Assembly: GCF_003286085.1 (NCBI RefSeq) | Contig: NW_020825317.1 | Span: forward strand, 5,022,001 to 5,086,000 | Origin: Drosophila persimilis | Taxonomy: Eukaryota; Arthropoda; Insecta; Diptera; Drosophilidae | Length of the DNA: 64,000 nucleotides | Direction: 5' to 3' | Shown: piece after piece, positions 1 through 12,856 of the stretch | Position numbering within the stretch: position 1 is the first letter of the stretch | How the letters are laid out: each line of letters begins with the position of its first letter | The notes under the pieces: generated by a model | The model's database searches: none | Told to the model about the DNA's origin: nothing | Seen by the model: only the letters and a program-made list of their open reading frames with translations | Translations under genes and position numbers: made by a program

Positions 1-411
1 GTTCGAGTAAAATTCAATTGGGATAACTTTTTGGGGTTTAGCGCCTTTGACATTCTGATGCAAATGCTGACTCTTGAACATTTTCGCAAATTCTATTATT
101 GGGCAGCCGCAGGGATCGCAGGGATTGGTATGGGCATGGGCATGTGGCAAGCGTGGGCTGAAGTGTGGGAAGGTAGATTCAATTCAATTAAAGCCAGTAG
201 ATAAACGAAACCGATTGGGTTTGGTTAATGACGCCAACATAAATCTCCATTGTGGGGCGGCAATTAAAATTTATCTTTAATTGGCACGTGTATCCAGTTG
301 ACTCATGGACGGGGACAGTGGGGCACCTCCGCTGCAGATAAAGCAACTCCTGCCAACTGGCTTCTTGAACTTTGCAAGCCTTATCGCCCCGTATGTACTC
401 GGATTGGTATA

Positions 412-442
412 GGGAATGGGGGATGGGGGATGGGGGATGGGC
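412..442. repeat. GGGGGAT tandem repeat
   Basis: About four imperfect copies of a 7-base G-rich unit. Confidence 0.7.
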
Positions 443-2317
443 GGACTTGAATTGGGGATCGGACTCCAAATCGTGCCACGCAGTGTGGCGCTTGGCACAC
501 CTGCCGTTTAACTTTTGAAAGGCAACACACACACAGCGGTACAGAGGTGCAGAGCACATGCTGAGCCCCTCTGATGGGGCGGCGATGGGGCTGCAAAAGG
601 AGCAAAATGTAATTCGGATTTAATTGCCTGTTAACACGCACTCGCGCATAGCGGGGCACGACCGGTAACAGCTCGTAAAAAACGCACAAAAAGGCAAAAA
701 AACCAAGAGACAGGAAGCCCGCGAGCGGGAAAAACCGACCACCATATGCTCTCTACACACTGTTAAGATTTTTTTTAAGGATGTAATGAATTGCCCTATG
801 CGTAGGTGTACCTTATCCAAACCCGACTTTTCTTCGAGGCTCTGGGTATCTGTTCTCGGGAGGTCGGCTCTCCAATTCGAAGGAGTGATCCGACGAAAGA
901 GTACCGTAAGAGGAACGGAACGACCTGCTATATTCCCACAGTGGAAGTACGGCAAATGAGTTAAAACAAAAGGAAACAGTTAAGCTCAAAGTGAACAGCT
1001 CGTAATTTTAAGCGGCAATTGTAGAGAGCCTCAGAGCTCGCCCACTGTTGCAGCTATGCCCTGGGGCTCAGGTACGTTATTCCGATTCAGTTTGGCTTCT
1101 TTGGTTTTTAGTTTTGCGGCAGAATTCTCGTAGTATTACAGGGTGCAGCTAATCAACTTTTTAAAACTCCACGGGGAGATAAGCTGCCAGCGAAAATGCG
1201 GAAAATTTATAGAAAACTGCTTTCACTGCCGAATGTTTTGAATAACTATTAAATGTTTGCAAATTGGAAACGGAACGGAAGACTGGCACTGGAACAACGA
1301 AGAGGGCGCTCCCGGCGGATATACAAACGGACTCGTACGAGTACTCGAATGTATGTACATATATATGTACTGTGGCAGAGATAGAGCCGGAGGACAGAGG
1401 ATAGACGACGGAGGATAGAGGTCAGAGGACGGAGGACGGAACAAGAAAAAGAAGTGCTGAGCTGTGCATAAAGCGCAGATAGACACGGAGATATCCGGCA
1501 ACTGACATTCATTACGACATAAATTCGTTTAGTTGCTCGGACTGGGCTGGCACACAGGGAAAGTCGGAGATAAGACGACTACGTTTCTTCCTGATTTTGC
1601 TTACGGCTTACACAGGCCGTTGCCACAGCCGTGTGCTGCACGCAGAACAAACCTACACGGTTACGAAGTAGTTCTGCAAGGAAATACATTCCCTTGAGTT
1701 CAGACTGCCTGTTTGCATGCAAATAAATTAGCCAACTCATCTCCATCTCCTGGCCGACCATGCTGCAGGGACGTGGGTAGTTTAATATTTATAATATCGA
1801 CACGATGTTACCAAAGGAAATGATTCAGCTGTATCAGATTTCAGAGCGACAATTTTGATATGTTTTTAGCTGCTCTACGCATCCTGCCGTTCCTTCTACG
1901 AGTAGGATGGGGATAGGGTGCGATTGATGTCCCTACAAATCACCACCGATTGAACCTGATTGAGCATCAAAAGTCCAAGTCCAAAAGGCAACCAGAGGCC
2001 GAAGACGGCCACTAAATTTGACAGCGAACGGGCGAATATTTTTCAATGCATTCGGAGCTTTAGATGTTTTGAGCTTCGTGTGTGGGGCGTGGGGTCGGAT
2101 TTCAGGCACAGCCACTTTACTTGGGCAGGGACACACGTACATCCTCACGTCCTTAACGATGAAAACATTACACAGTTTTGCTTAATTGCCCACTTAAACG
2201 TCAGTTAAGCCATGCACATGCTCATGCACATACGTATGCGTATAGACGACGCACTTGACTCTCTCGTTCGCCCCCTTGAATCTACGCTCTGCGTTGCTTC
2301 ATCGCCTGTCAACACTT

Positions 2318-2352
2318 CTCGTACTCGTACCCGTACTCGTACTCGCACTCAC
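2318..2352. repeat. GTACTC hexamer microsatellite
   Basis: Imperfect copies of a 6-base unit (GTACTC/GTACCC). Confidence 0.75.
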
Positions 2353-2502
2353 TCCCCTGTAGGAGTATTGCAACAACAATGACTTGAGTATTTTGTAAAC
2401 AAATGAAACAATTAATTTGATTCCACTCTGTTTCAGCCAAATCCTATTAACTGCAACGTTAAAGAAATGTTTCTCTCCCCCTTTTCATGCCTTTGGGGTG
2501 TT

Positions 2503-2556
2503 GAGTGGGGGGTGGATGGGTCGGTAGGGGGGTAGGCGGGTAGGGGGGTAGGTTAC
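2503..2556. repeat. G-rich imperfect repeat, possible G-quadruplex
   Basis: At least six runs of three or more G lie within about 54 bases, with GGTAGGGG-like units. The spacing fits intramolecular G-quadruplex formation; the structure itself is inferred. Confidence 0.5.
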
Positions 2557-3372
2557 AGTCTCCCTCGTATTCGTGTGTGTGCCGCTGCCACTTTCATGCA
2601 TACTTAATTTGTCAGCTTGGCGCTGGTTTACACCCATTTTAGATACCGTTAACTAACTAACTGTTGCGTCCACCCTCTCCTTTCAGGGCAAGTGCTGGGA
2701 GGTCCTGGGGGACAGGCTGGCAGTTGACGTTGCCCTTTTAGTAGCGTCGGTGGAAGGTGGCGGAGACTCTCAGTCTAGGCCAAGGGATGGCACTGGCGTT
2801 GGAGTTGGGCCCTGCACAATTTATGGCCGCTCACATATGGCGCCCGCAAGGTGTGTTCATTTAAATTTTAGGACGGCTTAAGACAGGTCGAACCGTACCA
2901 TCACCCTCTCACTACCCCCGAACACTACAGGTGAGTTATGCATTGAAATTTAAACTATGCATGTGCTCCCAGCCATAACGCTGGGCAGGGGGCACGTGGC
3001 ACGGGGCAAGGACAGGAGGGTCTCGAAGGGACCACCTCGCGAGACTCCAATGTCAAAATTGAAGCAAGACTCTCGCGAAAGTTACTTCCTAGCTGACAGT
3101 ACAGTACCTTGCTCGTGTGTGTGTTTTTGTGTGCGTTTGTTAGTGTGGTAATTAGAAAATTTTATGTGATTACTCTTTGTACACACACACACACATTGTC
3201 ATAGTCGTAGAAGCCAAGTGGAGGGACGCTACAGACGGGTTGACAAAAAGAGCGACTCCATACAGTAGCCAACTGCGCCAATGAGGAGAAGCAAAGTACA
3301 AAAGCGCCTATTAGAATATTAATGGAATACTAAATACACGTATAACGTCAACATGTCTGCCATCCTACCGAA

Positions 3373-3410
3373 CCAGACCCAGACCCAGACCCAAACCCAA
3401 ACCCAGACCG
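3373..3410. repeat. CCCAGA/CCCAAA hexamer repeat
   Basis: Six 6-base copies, mostly CCCAGA with two CCCAAA variants. The resemblance to telomere repeats is superficial, since Drosophila does not use short telomere repeats. Confidence 0.75.
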
Positions 3411-3937
3411 CATCCCAATTCCTGTACTTGACAACCCAGTCTCCCTTCGAGAGATCCCCGCCACTCTGGATCTGCCACTGGCTCTGTATATGGAAAGATG
3501 GAAATATGGAAATGGAGCTGACTAGACTTAACGAAATCTATCTATTTGGAAGTGAAAGGTCCAGGCTAGGACAGTGTTCAATCTAACAGTTGGCGAGTCA
3601 TAAATGGTGTCAATGACCTATCAAGGGCTGGGAAGCTGGATGGATACGAATCCAACTGACGAAATAGGCAAATACAGATGCTTTCATTCATACCGTGCAA
3701 TGTGGAGAAGCTTTCAAATCAAATTGGCAGAGCGCGCGCGGTTACTTTCACTGCTGGCAAAGCTCTTTGGTCTGCCTGGTTGCCAAGCTCGTTTTTTCAG
3801 CTCAAAGCAATCCCTGTAGCATGGAACTTGGCTCACAGAATAACTCAATTTACTTGCACGAGCGCCGAGGCGAAGAGTCATCGGCTACTGTCGTCGTTCT
3901 CGTCGGAAACTCCCACAACGGCGACGAGACTACTACT

Positions 3938-4090
3938 ACGATGATGACGAGAGCGAGGACGAGGACGAGGACTAGGACCACGACCACATCGTTTGTCCTG
4001 GCTGGGCATGCGGCGACTGTGTCCGCGTTGGCGTTGGCGTCCGTGTCACCGTCATTGCCATAGTCGTCGTAGTCGTAGTCGTTGTAGTGC
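3938..4090. repeat. Trinucleotide/hexanucleotide low-complexity tract
   Basis: GACGAG-type units (about 3938-3990) are followed by GTTGGC and TCGTAG-type units (about 4025-4090). Both strands stay open through the tract because the unit length is a multiple of three, so these open frames are not evidence of genes. Confidence 0.6.
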
Positions 4091-4319
4091 TCGCTTAGAC
4101 GCACCCACAAAGCACTTCAAGCGCTATTCAGTTCAATTGAAGTGGTGCTAGAAGGCGTTAACCAACGAGCACTCGGCTTGAGTCTTCGTTTGAGCGCTTT
4201 GCTGTAAAAAGTGCGCACAATCCCAGCCGTCGAATAAAAAATCCGTATGTCCAACCAATTGCAGGGACAAGGACTTTTCGCCAGCCCCTGTCGCCTGTGG
4301 CCTGTCGCCTGTCCCCCGT

Positions 4320-5934
4320 TCTTGAATTACTTCACATAGTTAGATGTATCTAATAAGTTCATATAATCCCAAAATATTTGTTATTTACTCATCATATATT
4401 TCTCTTTAAGTATCTTGCAGTGTTACAATACTATATATGGTATAATATTCATGTTTTTTTCCCTTATATTATCTAACTTATCAATTCTCTATAAGTATTG
4501 TATGTATAACATTACGTTTCCTAATCGTGCTAAAAAAAAATAGAACAACAAATTAAATTTAATGCCTTTCTAAAAGCATGCCATACACATTTATTTGTAT
4601 CAGATATCTATTATATATATATTTATCAGTATATCAGTGTAGTCTTACACTTGAAAAATTCAACGGCAATTTCATATTTCAACTCTGTTCATATTCATAT
4701 TCAGTTTATCTATATATATATTTTATGTTCATATTCAAACCCAGATTTATTCTTCATATTAATATCGCGATACTCATACGTATATGTATATTCTGTATAT
4801 TCGTGATCGTATCATTAATATTTCATACACATGTATAGATATAATATAGCTCTTGCGATTCATTGGATGATATTTCATTGTCTTCGTATTGTGTGTTAAT
4901 GCCAGTTGTGGTTGTCTTGGATTATTCATTTCACGGATAGTTGCCATAAAAACATACATATTAGTTCTTAGTTCTTAGTCGTTGTTAGTCGGGGTGTTAG
5001 CTACTTGAATGTCTCCATTAACGATCTGCTTAGAAAGAAATTGCCACGAAAGAAAAGTAGGACAGTTGGACAGAGTTCTATGTACACATCTTTTGGGCTA
5101 AATGCAAGGGAAAGGATAGGCTTACGTTTCTCGCAATGGATCTGTACAAACTAACAAAGTGAAGCGGATATTCCGAGATATATGTATCTGGTAATGGTCG
5201 CAACGGTCTAGGACCCATAATCTAATTAACACGACGGATCCTTTGACTACGACGACTTACACCAGAGTTAGGTAGGCACACATTTACAGGGGAAAAGCAC
5301 ATTTACACTGATCGTGTTGATTAATGAGCGGTATGGGGGCTTGCGGGGCTTGGACTTTTGGATTTCTAGGGGCTTCTAACCTTCGTCGACATTCACATCT
5401 ACTACACATACATAAATACAGTTCTATCATATTCCTTACTAGATCTGATGACTCTGATGGGATGGCTCTTGAGTGCATATGTTCTACCTATTATATTTCT
5501 TGTATATTTACCGCCGTAATAGTTACTTCAATATATTTATATGTATATGTTTATGCATATGCATATGGATAAGTATGTAGGATATGCCTGTGTCTCTGAA
5601 TTTGCTGTTTTATATACTAGTACACAACATCCAAGTGTCTAAGAAGCTCTTGATTTTGTTCTTCGAATACAGGTTCAATACTATGTTTAGTTGGTATGAA
5701 CGATAATGAATGCAGGATCGTATGTATTGTATGTTCTCTAGGATTTTTCCAATATATATATATATACTTCACTTCACTTCACTTCAGTATCAGTTAGTTT
5801 TCAGTTAGCATTAGCAAATATTTGATATACATATGCCTGTTGTTTTCCGTATTTTTTCGCTCCGATTTTCCGCTCTCTGATTAAGTTTCGCCATCGGTAT
5901 TGGTTGCCGATGGCCAGCGTTTGTTGCTGTGAGA
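4320..5934 (-). other. AT-rich block, probable 3' UTR of Scgdelta
   Basis: This block is clearly more AT-rich than the DNA on either side and starts directly downstream of the Scgdelta stop codon. On the minus strand, AATAAA signals occur at 4746-4751 and 4590-4595, so a transcript end near 4.6-4.7 kb is possible. No coding frame was recognised. Assignment as 3' UTR is inferred from position and composition; it could instead be intergenic. Confidence 0.4.
5751..5785. repeat. TA dinucleotide plus CTTCA pentamer repeat
   Basis: An (AT)n run is directly followed by four copies of CTTCA, inside the AT-rich block. Confidence 0.7.
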
Positions 5935-8900
5935 TCACCTGCAAACAGTGGAATCATCCCCGGCGCATATCGAGTGCGGGGCAGCCAGAAAGAGCTTGCC
6001 ATTGGAGCAGGCACAGAGCTGGAAGACGCGATGCATATGCTCTCGACTCTGGGCAGAACCCATTATGGGTGGTTGGGCCGTGCGCAGATTGGGCATGAGG
6101 ATTTTGGATGACTCCAGTCGCACCTGCAGCGCAATAGAATAGGATATAGAGAGGGACACGGTGATATATTGCAGTGTGCGACTCCATTCTGCAACTATAG
6201 TGCTAGAATTGTCCAATGCTTGGACTATTAATCATACTTACGCTTCCGTCCAGGGATCGCAACTTCACATCATTCAGGGCCACGAGATCAATGGCCCCGG
6301 CACGCGACTGCAAATTGATGTCCTTGGCTGCAGCCATCTTCAATTGACGCGTGGGTGACTCAAGTCTGTAATTAAATCAAACCATGAGCCACAGTGCCCC
6401 AACTAAGGGCCAGGACGAAATTCGGCAAAGGTCCCCGCCCGGGACGCGCGTCTGACTAATGGAACGGAAAGTCCCCCGCAATTGCGGCGGCAGCCAGCGG
6501 TCCGTGTAAATGGTGCTTTAAAAATATTGCAATTTCAATTTGGAGCCGCCTGCCCCCCACGCTGTATGGTCAAATGCAATATGCAACTCATACTCCGGTG
6601 TGTACTCGGCGCCAGACAATTTTAATTTTCATGAACCAACAGGCAGCTATCACCAAACTTGTCAATGAAAATGTTATTACAAGCGGCCGATCCTGTTAAT
6701 GGCTCATATGTACATATGTACACACACGGGGCCGTCATAGATGGATGGGCCGTTTGTCGCATAATACGGAAGGCAGGCAGGAAGGCATGCAGGCAGATTC
6801 CACCTCATCCACTCCCATACCCCGTTCGTCAATCGAATTCCCAATCCCAAACCATCGGTCATGGCATGGCATGGGGCAGCGCTCTCCAAATAGGACCGGG
6901 GGAAAAAAACTGTTGAGGCCCCTTTAGCGCTTTTTAATTCAGTGCCAACGTTTGTATACATTCATACAAATGTGTATAAATATTTTCGCTACCAACTCCG
7001 CGCTCCGTGGGCTGCATGGCGACACCTTGCGGAGGGGGAGGCAGTGTGGGGCAGGTGTTGCAAGTGCAGGTTCAGGTGCAATGCATTGCGAACACCAAAC
7101 AACCCGAACACAAACACAAGCACAAGCACCAACAGCCACACCAGCAGGTCCCACACTTGGCCGCGATTTGTGGGTGGGAGGGTGTTGCTGCGGGGAGGGT
7201 GATGACTGTTTTTGTTGTTACCGCAAAGGTGACGTTGACAGAGGCGCACGAGCGCAGCTGAGTGTTTGCTTATAATTTTTTATTTCTCAGATTTCCTTCA
7301 ACCCCACGCCCGCCGACTAATATGCCACAGCATGTCCTCCCTTGTGGTCCTCAGAGCTCTGGGCTCCCCTGCCGGGCTATGAATTCCGGAAAATTTATTA
7401 CAGTCATTGAATTTCAACACAGTACCGGACGGCGAATGGCTGCAGTAGATTGGCTTTCGATTTAATTTACTTTAATTGGTCCTGGTCCTGCTCCTGTTCC
7501 TTATTCCAGGTGGTTCGGTTCGCTCAATTTTCCGTTTTTTGCCGGGGAACCGTGTAGGGAGCCTCTTAGCCCCATGTCGAGATCGGTACAAATTCCCACC
7601 CTGGTCAGGAGTGTTGGTCTTGGTCTTGGTCTTGGTGTTGGTCTTGGTCTTGGTCCTGCACTGAGACTTACCTTAGCTCCCGTCCCGGCTCGGCACGCAC
7701 ATGTGGCGTCTGCACAGAGGCCCTGAAGACGGCGCCACCCTCACCGTCGATCCGCAGTGAGTGCGCACCGACTGTGACTTCTTTTCGATTTACGGAAAAT
7801 AGGTTTCGTCCATTCGTATCGTTGATGCGAAATGTCGCCGCCAGGCACTCGAACTTATCGTGTCCCAGAAATAAATGATTCTCAATCATACCATTCGCGT
7901 CACGTGTATTGATTGAAAAATTACGTGATGATTCTGTTGATGGTAGCGACGATGGGACCCGTGGAGGCAGCGCGTTGGAGAAAATGAAATGAGAAACAGA
8001 GAGATGTGACCTGAGATGAGACACAGAGACTAAGGTTGGATGAAGGATGTTTGATTTTGGGAGAATTAGCAATTAATCTAAAGGTATGTATGACAAATGC
8101 TGGTAATTTGATCGGTAATTGCAATATAAATAAGCTAACACAACAGACAGACTATTTTGCATTAAATCCGCATTCACACACACACACTCATGGACATGGA
8201 AGTGCGTAGTTAAGATAGCACGTAATAAGATAGCGGATACGGAAATCAAATTTCAGACCTCTCCCCCACGCCATTGTCTCAGGTCGCGGTTGCTCAGCCA
8301 TTGCCATTGCTATCAGCAATCAGCCAGCAGGCACCATCTACCTGGCCGGCTGTCTTCTACTATCATGACCCATCACCCATTCGCCATTCGCCATTCGCCA
8401 TTTCGCCATCTACAAACTATGTAGCATTCAGTGTCCCCACTTCCGTGTGCGTGTCTGCGGTTGTTGCTTATCGCTGCGGGAAATGCTTTGCCTTTACGTC
8501 TCTCTTCTTTTTGAAAGCATTTTGCTCGTCGACACATGGACACGGAGGTCCCTTGGAAATCGCATCCGTCTTCTTTGGTCTGGTCGTGCTTTCATATGGG
8601 TTATCTGTAATTGTACATCTTGGTCCCATCAGCTGCTCCTGCTGCTTCAGCTGCTTTCGCTGCTTGAACTGCTTTCGCTGCTTTAGCTGCTTGAGGAGGA
8701 CCAGGACCAGGACCAGTAGCCGCGATCTCATTTGTGGGCGCTTACTCGTACGACTAGTCGTGCAACCAACAATGTTGATATCTGTTGATTTATGCCTTGA
8801 CTGGCAACGGCACACATTTGTCGTAGTCCGTGCTCTGGCCATACCAGCCACACATCTCAGTCCCGTCTAATGTCCGTGCCCGTGTCCGTATCCGTATCAA

Positions 8901-10258
8901 TGTTTAATCGCAAGGCAGTTGTCGTTGCGTTGCCCTTAAGCAGAGGTAAACACACCACCTCCTCCTGAGTCTGCATAAAAGCGATGAGAGCGCAGTTCAT
9001 TAAACATGCGCCAAATGCCATTCAGCCAGTCATCAGAGAAGCGAGTGCAACATACCCGAAGACTATAACAAAGCGCAACAGAGCGCGGTCACTACCATGA
9101 CTTTGAAATTTGCACTGGGAAGGTCAGACAGTGGTGACAACGCGACATCGGCGACCCCCATCGGTGTGCTCCCCACAGACGTCTCTATGGTAAAGATAAC
9201 ACCTATGGCCTATGTGCCTAATGGAGTAGGAGCTTGCATGAATTGTTAAAATTTATGAAATGAATATTAATAGGCTTCGGCGTCGCAGTGAGCGAGTGAT
9301 GGAAAGATGCGAATGGGAAGTGGAATGGGAATGGGAAGGGGAATGGGAATGAGTGGCTGGGGAAAGGGTGCTGTTTCTGTTGTGTGTCTGTTTATGACGT
9401 TGTATGTTTGCATCTAATCGCTCAATAATCAATGCCCCGTGGGTAGGGTAGAGCAGCGAGGTTCACACTCACCTATGGATATGGGATGGCCAGGCCTCGA
9501 ACGGATTGTTGATGTTCGTAGCATGTCCATAATTATCGCTGTTCCCGACAGCTGTATGCCACCGGGTAAGATTTTCAGTTGTCCCATGCCCTCCTGAAAT
9601 CGATGAAATTTTATCAATTAATAGTGTGGAGGGAGTGTGGCATGTAGCCGTACGCCGCGTTTACCAATGAGAACTGCATCACTTTGATTATCCAGAGGGT
9701 GAGCACCAGATTTGTGACAATGAGCAGCATCAGCAGCAGCAACAGCGTGTACAGGCACTTCTTGCGCCATCCGATGAGGCCCAGGTATGTCTCAATTCCG
9801 CCCGCGAATCCGTCTACGTTGCACTGACCAGCTGTCCTCGGTCCACCGCCGGCTCCTGCGCCAGTTACAGCACCGCCCCGACCACTTCTGCCGCCCCGTC
9901 CATGCCCATGCCCATGCCCCCGGCCATGTCCATGGCTATGGCTATGGCTATGGACGTGACTGAGCGTGGCTTTGCCTGGCGTCGCTGTTACTGTCGTCAT
10001 GGTGCCCACCTTTGAGGCCGATTGGATGTTTGCAGCTCCAATCCCACTTCCGCTTCCGCTTCCGCTTGCTCTGCTGTTGCCAGCTGTCATTAGGCCAAGA
10101 TTGTTGCCAGCTTTGCTCGGCTTCTTGGGCGTTGTCCCAGTCGATAATCGCTTCTGCCGCTTCGGCTGTTGCTGCTGCTGCTGTCTGCTACCTTCTCCGG
10201 AACCGGAACACACTTTAAGGTGCCGCGTAGTTGTCTCCACGCTGCCGTCACCCGACAT
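5935..10258 (-). CDS. Scgdelta: Delta-sarcoglycan, five coding exons
   Basis: Single-pass type II membrane subunit of the sarcoglycan complex, which works with dystrophin and dystroglycan at the muscle membrane. Coding exons (minus strand): 10258-9665, 9593-9473, 7933-7672, 6365-6242 and 6123-5935. Donors are GTAAAC, GTGAGT, GTAAGT and GTAAGT, acceptors end in AG, and phases 0, 1, 2 and 0 join to a 429-aa frame. The start is the first ATG, at 10258. Residues 1-160 are a low-complexity cytoplasmic tail (Q-run, SG repeats, His/Gly-rich). The family signature WRKKCLY leads into a Leu-rich membrane segment at about 168-192. The extracellular part carries SRPG, ESSRNFSIN, TPHVRAEP and RLESPTR, and ends in the C-terminal cysteine cluster (CAC, C, VC) typical of beta/delta/gamma/zeta sarcoglycans. 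It is longer than vertebrate delta-sarcoglycan (about 290 aa) because of the N-terminal tail. Transcription start and any 5' non-coding exon were not found. Confidence 0.93.
7612..7656. repeat. TCTTGG hexamer microsatellite in Scgdelta intron 3
   Basis: About seven copies of a 6-base unit, ending 15 bases beyond the exon 3 donor. Its orientation puts it just inside the intron, close to the splice site. Confidence 0.75.
8636..8716. repeat. Imperfect GCTGCTTT and CAGGAC repeats
   Basis: Degenerate pyrimidine-rich units (GCTGCTTTC-like) pass into three to four copies of CAGGAC. Confidence 0.6.
9310..9353. repeat. GGGAAT hexamer microsatellite
   Basis: Imperfect GGGAAT units within Scgdelta intron 2. 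Confidence 0.7.
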
Positions 10259-10777
10259 TGCTGATTGTTTGCACCGCCACTACTGCGATTTGCTTAGCCT
10301 TGCTCTGAATTCTTTCATCATTTGGACGTTTTCCTTGACTTTTGAGTTTCACTTTTAGCTGTTCTTTCCTCGCCAAGCGGAACACTTTCAGGGTTGTCAA
10401 TGTCTGCGCGTGATCTGCGTTCATAAAGCGAAAGAGAGAGAAAGGTTTGAGTATTCCCTCTTCCCTCTCACGATCGATGAGAGCAATGATCCAAAGTTTT
10501 CCCTGTGAATCCTGTTAACCCCTCCCAACTGAGTGGTCCAATCATATAGAGAAGTACATGCCTCGCTTGTAATGGACATGGGCATTTTTTGTATGGGCAA
10601 CCATAAATCTGCAATTGCAAGAGTAATATGTGGCCATTCCTTTATGGAGCCCCGGCAGATGAGCTGCGGCAAGCAGAGGATAGGGAGGATGGATGTGAGG
10701 AAGAGCATTAAAATATGTAACAGGCTGTTGCAACAGCCTTCACTGTTGCAAGCCTCGCCTGGCATTACAGTCGAGCT

Positions 10778-10802
10778 CCAGCTACAGCTACAGCTACAGC
10801 TG
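10778..10802. repeat. CAGCTA hexamer repeat
   Basis: About four copies of a 6-base unit. Confidence 0.7.
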
Positions 10803-11040
10803 CAACTGCGGCAGTTGATGACTTTAGTGGTGCCAGCTGTTGGCGACTTCACACGTGCAGCTTCTTAATTATGCATGTCTACAGCTGCAGCGTACACCTG
10901 TATATATGTATGTATGCACCAGCAACAGTGCAATAGTGCAACAGTGCCACAGAGAGTGTGTGGATTGTGGGTCTGCATGATGCATTTACATGCATGAGCT
11001 ATGGAGAGCTATGGAGCTGACGCCACGCTCGGTCTGGGTC

Positions 11041-11096
11041 TGGGTCTGTGCGGGGTCTGTGCGGGGTCTGTGCGGGGTCTGTGCGGGGTCTGGGTA
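11041..11096. repeat. 12-bp GTGCGGGGTCTG minisatellite
   Basis: Four near-identical 12-base units preceded by two shorter GGGTCT copies from about 11031. Array ends are imprecise. Confidence 0.8.
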
Positions 11097-12687
11097 TATA
11101 TTTATTAAACCATTCTGTCAAAAGAAATCATAATAAATACAATAAAAAGTCATAAATGAATAAATTATAAACTTTTTTGCTCATGAGGCTCATAAATAAA
11201 TAAATAAGTAATTCTAGAGTTGCGAGTAAATTATTTTCCGGCTCTCAAACGGCATGGCATACATGCCACATACAGTTGCAATCACACTCTGTGGCTGAGT
11301 ACCAGTCAGAATGGAACTGAGAATGCCTGATACTCATACTACTCGGCCCCAGGTGCGTACCCAGGTGCGTTTGCTCGAATAGTACAAACGCTGATCATGA
11401 TTTTGGAATTGTCAACTATCTAAAATTAGGACTGTCGTCTCTCAGCTTCCATCTCTCCGCCTCCCAGCCTCTTTGCTCCTCTGCTCCCGGTCTAGTCTTT
11501 CGCAATGCCATTTTGACAATCAAGCCGAATGGAGGAATGGGCAATGAAATACATTTTGCGCGCGCTCAATAAAAGTTTATAAATAAATGTATAGATAATT
11601 CTTGTTTCAGCGAAACTTATTTTTATTCATTTCGTAAGTACATGAAGCGCTCTCTGCCATGAATGATGGTCTCAGTCAGTTCCATATTTTTGGGTCGAAG
11701 GCCTATTTGTAGATCACTGGGAATTTCCTTGGCCGTAAATATTTTTTACGATCTATTCTCATCTAGTCCCCCTGTACCGCTGCTTAGAGAAGACCACGAA
11801 TGAAGAATAAAGTGGACCTCTGTACACAATCTCTCAGTCTACCCATGACCATGGTCTGCTAATTGTTTATGTTTATCATAATGTTTATACAGTCTGCGGC
11901 GGCAATTACTTCAATTGTTTATGGACCATTTTAGTGCATTCTAAGTGGTAAACAGAGCCGACCAGGCACCCTAACCGAATTGATAATTATAATCGAGGCA
12001 ATTAAACTTGGGGATTTGTGATCTTCAGAGATGTGTATTCATTGCTGCTCACTTGGCCATGGGAATCGCTAGATTCGATGGAGTCTATGGAAAATGTGTT
12101 CATATGCGGCTTGAATCAGTTCCAAATTTGTAATCTTCCCGTTAAGGACAAAAGGATTAAGAGTTAGCGGAATCAGAGACTGAACAGTCTGAACAGCCTG
12201 AACTGTGGAGTGTTCGAATATCCGGAATATCCGGCAATCAAATAAAAATAAATTCATTTAAATTGCGAACCACAAAGAACACACAGAATACACAGAACAC
12301 ACAGAACAACTAAAGGGAAATTTTTGGTGTTTTTCTGACCAAAGAGTAAAGGGAAGATAAAATGGAAAGGTTGAAACCTGCGAGTGAGCAAGGGAATGGA
12401 TTATTTTAAATGCATTTGATACATTTTCCGCACTGAAGGGATTCCGCACCCCTCTACCCTGCCATCCACCAAGCAATTAAGATGAGAAGCATATGCCCAT
12501 TTATTCCAAAAATTATTTCCTGCTTAAAGTTTCTTGTAATTTAATGCAGCCATCCCAAGTTCAAGCCCAAGCCCAAGCCCAGGCCACAGATGCAAATAGT
12601 AGTTGCCGGAAAAGGACCAATTCCATTTCCATTCTGCATGCAGCCTACAATCTGAAAAAGTCCACAGACCCCAAAATAGGATAGGGG

Positions 12688-12715
12688 GCAGGGTACCAGG
12701 GTACCAGGGTACCAA
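12688..12715. repeat. GGTACCAG octamer repeat
   Basis: Three copies of an 8-base unit that contains the palindrome GGTACC. Confidence 0.75.
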
Positions 12716-12813
12716 GGATCGTGCTCCGTGAGTTGTTCAAAGGACTTTAAGTTGATTTAGTATCTGCAGACAGTTGGTCGGTTATTACACGCACCCAAAT
12801 GGCGGGATCAGGA

Positions 12814-12856
12814 TATGCCGTATGCCGTATGCCGTATGCCGTATGCCGTATGCCGG
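12814..12856. repeat. GCCGTAT heptamer tandem repeat
   Basis: Six copies of a 7-base unit, essentially perfect. Confidence 0.85.

Larger units (their letters stand above)
1..4319. other. Non-coding stretch with simple repeats
   Basis: I found no convincing coding exon here. The stretch holds several short tandem repeats (listed separately) and a G-rich tract near 2.5 kb. A segment from about 2687, preceded by a pyrimidine-rich AG, stays open for about 55 codons but matches nothing I recognise. The short open frames are those expected by chance in DNA of this composition. Confidence 0.5.
7934..9472 (-). other. Scgdelta intron 2
   Basis: The longest intron of the gene (1,539 bp), with GTGAGT donor and ACAG acceptor. 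It contains a CTGCTT/CAGGAC repeat tract (8636-8716) and a GGGAAT repeat (9310-9353). A frame of nearly 200 codons at 8274-8870 on the plus strand runs through the first tract and is judged spurious. Confidence 0.75.

Noticed and set aside
3373..3410. CCCAGA/CCCAAA repeat as interstitial telomere sequence
   Set aside because: Drosophila lacks such telomeres and similar hexamer repeats are scattered over the whole window.
8274..8870. Plus-strand open frame of nearly 200 codons inside Scgdelta intron 2
   Set aside because: It runs through GCTGCTTT/CAGGAC repeats, has no splice support and lies within an intron of a well-defined gene on the other strand.
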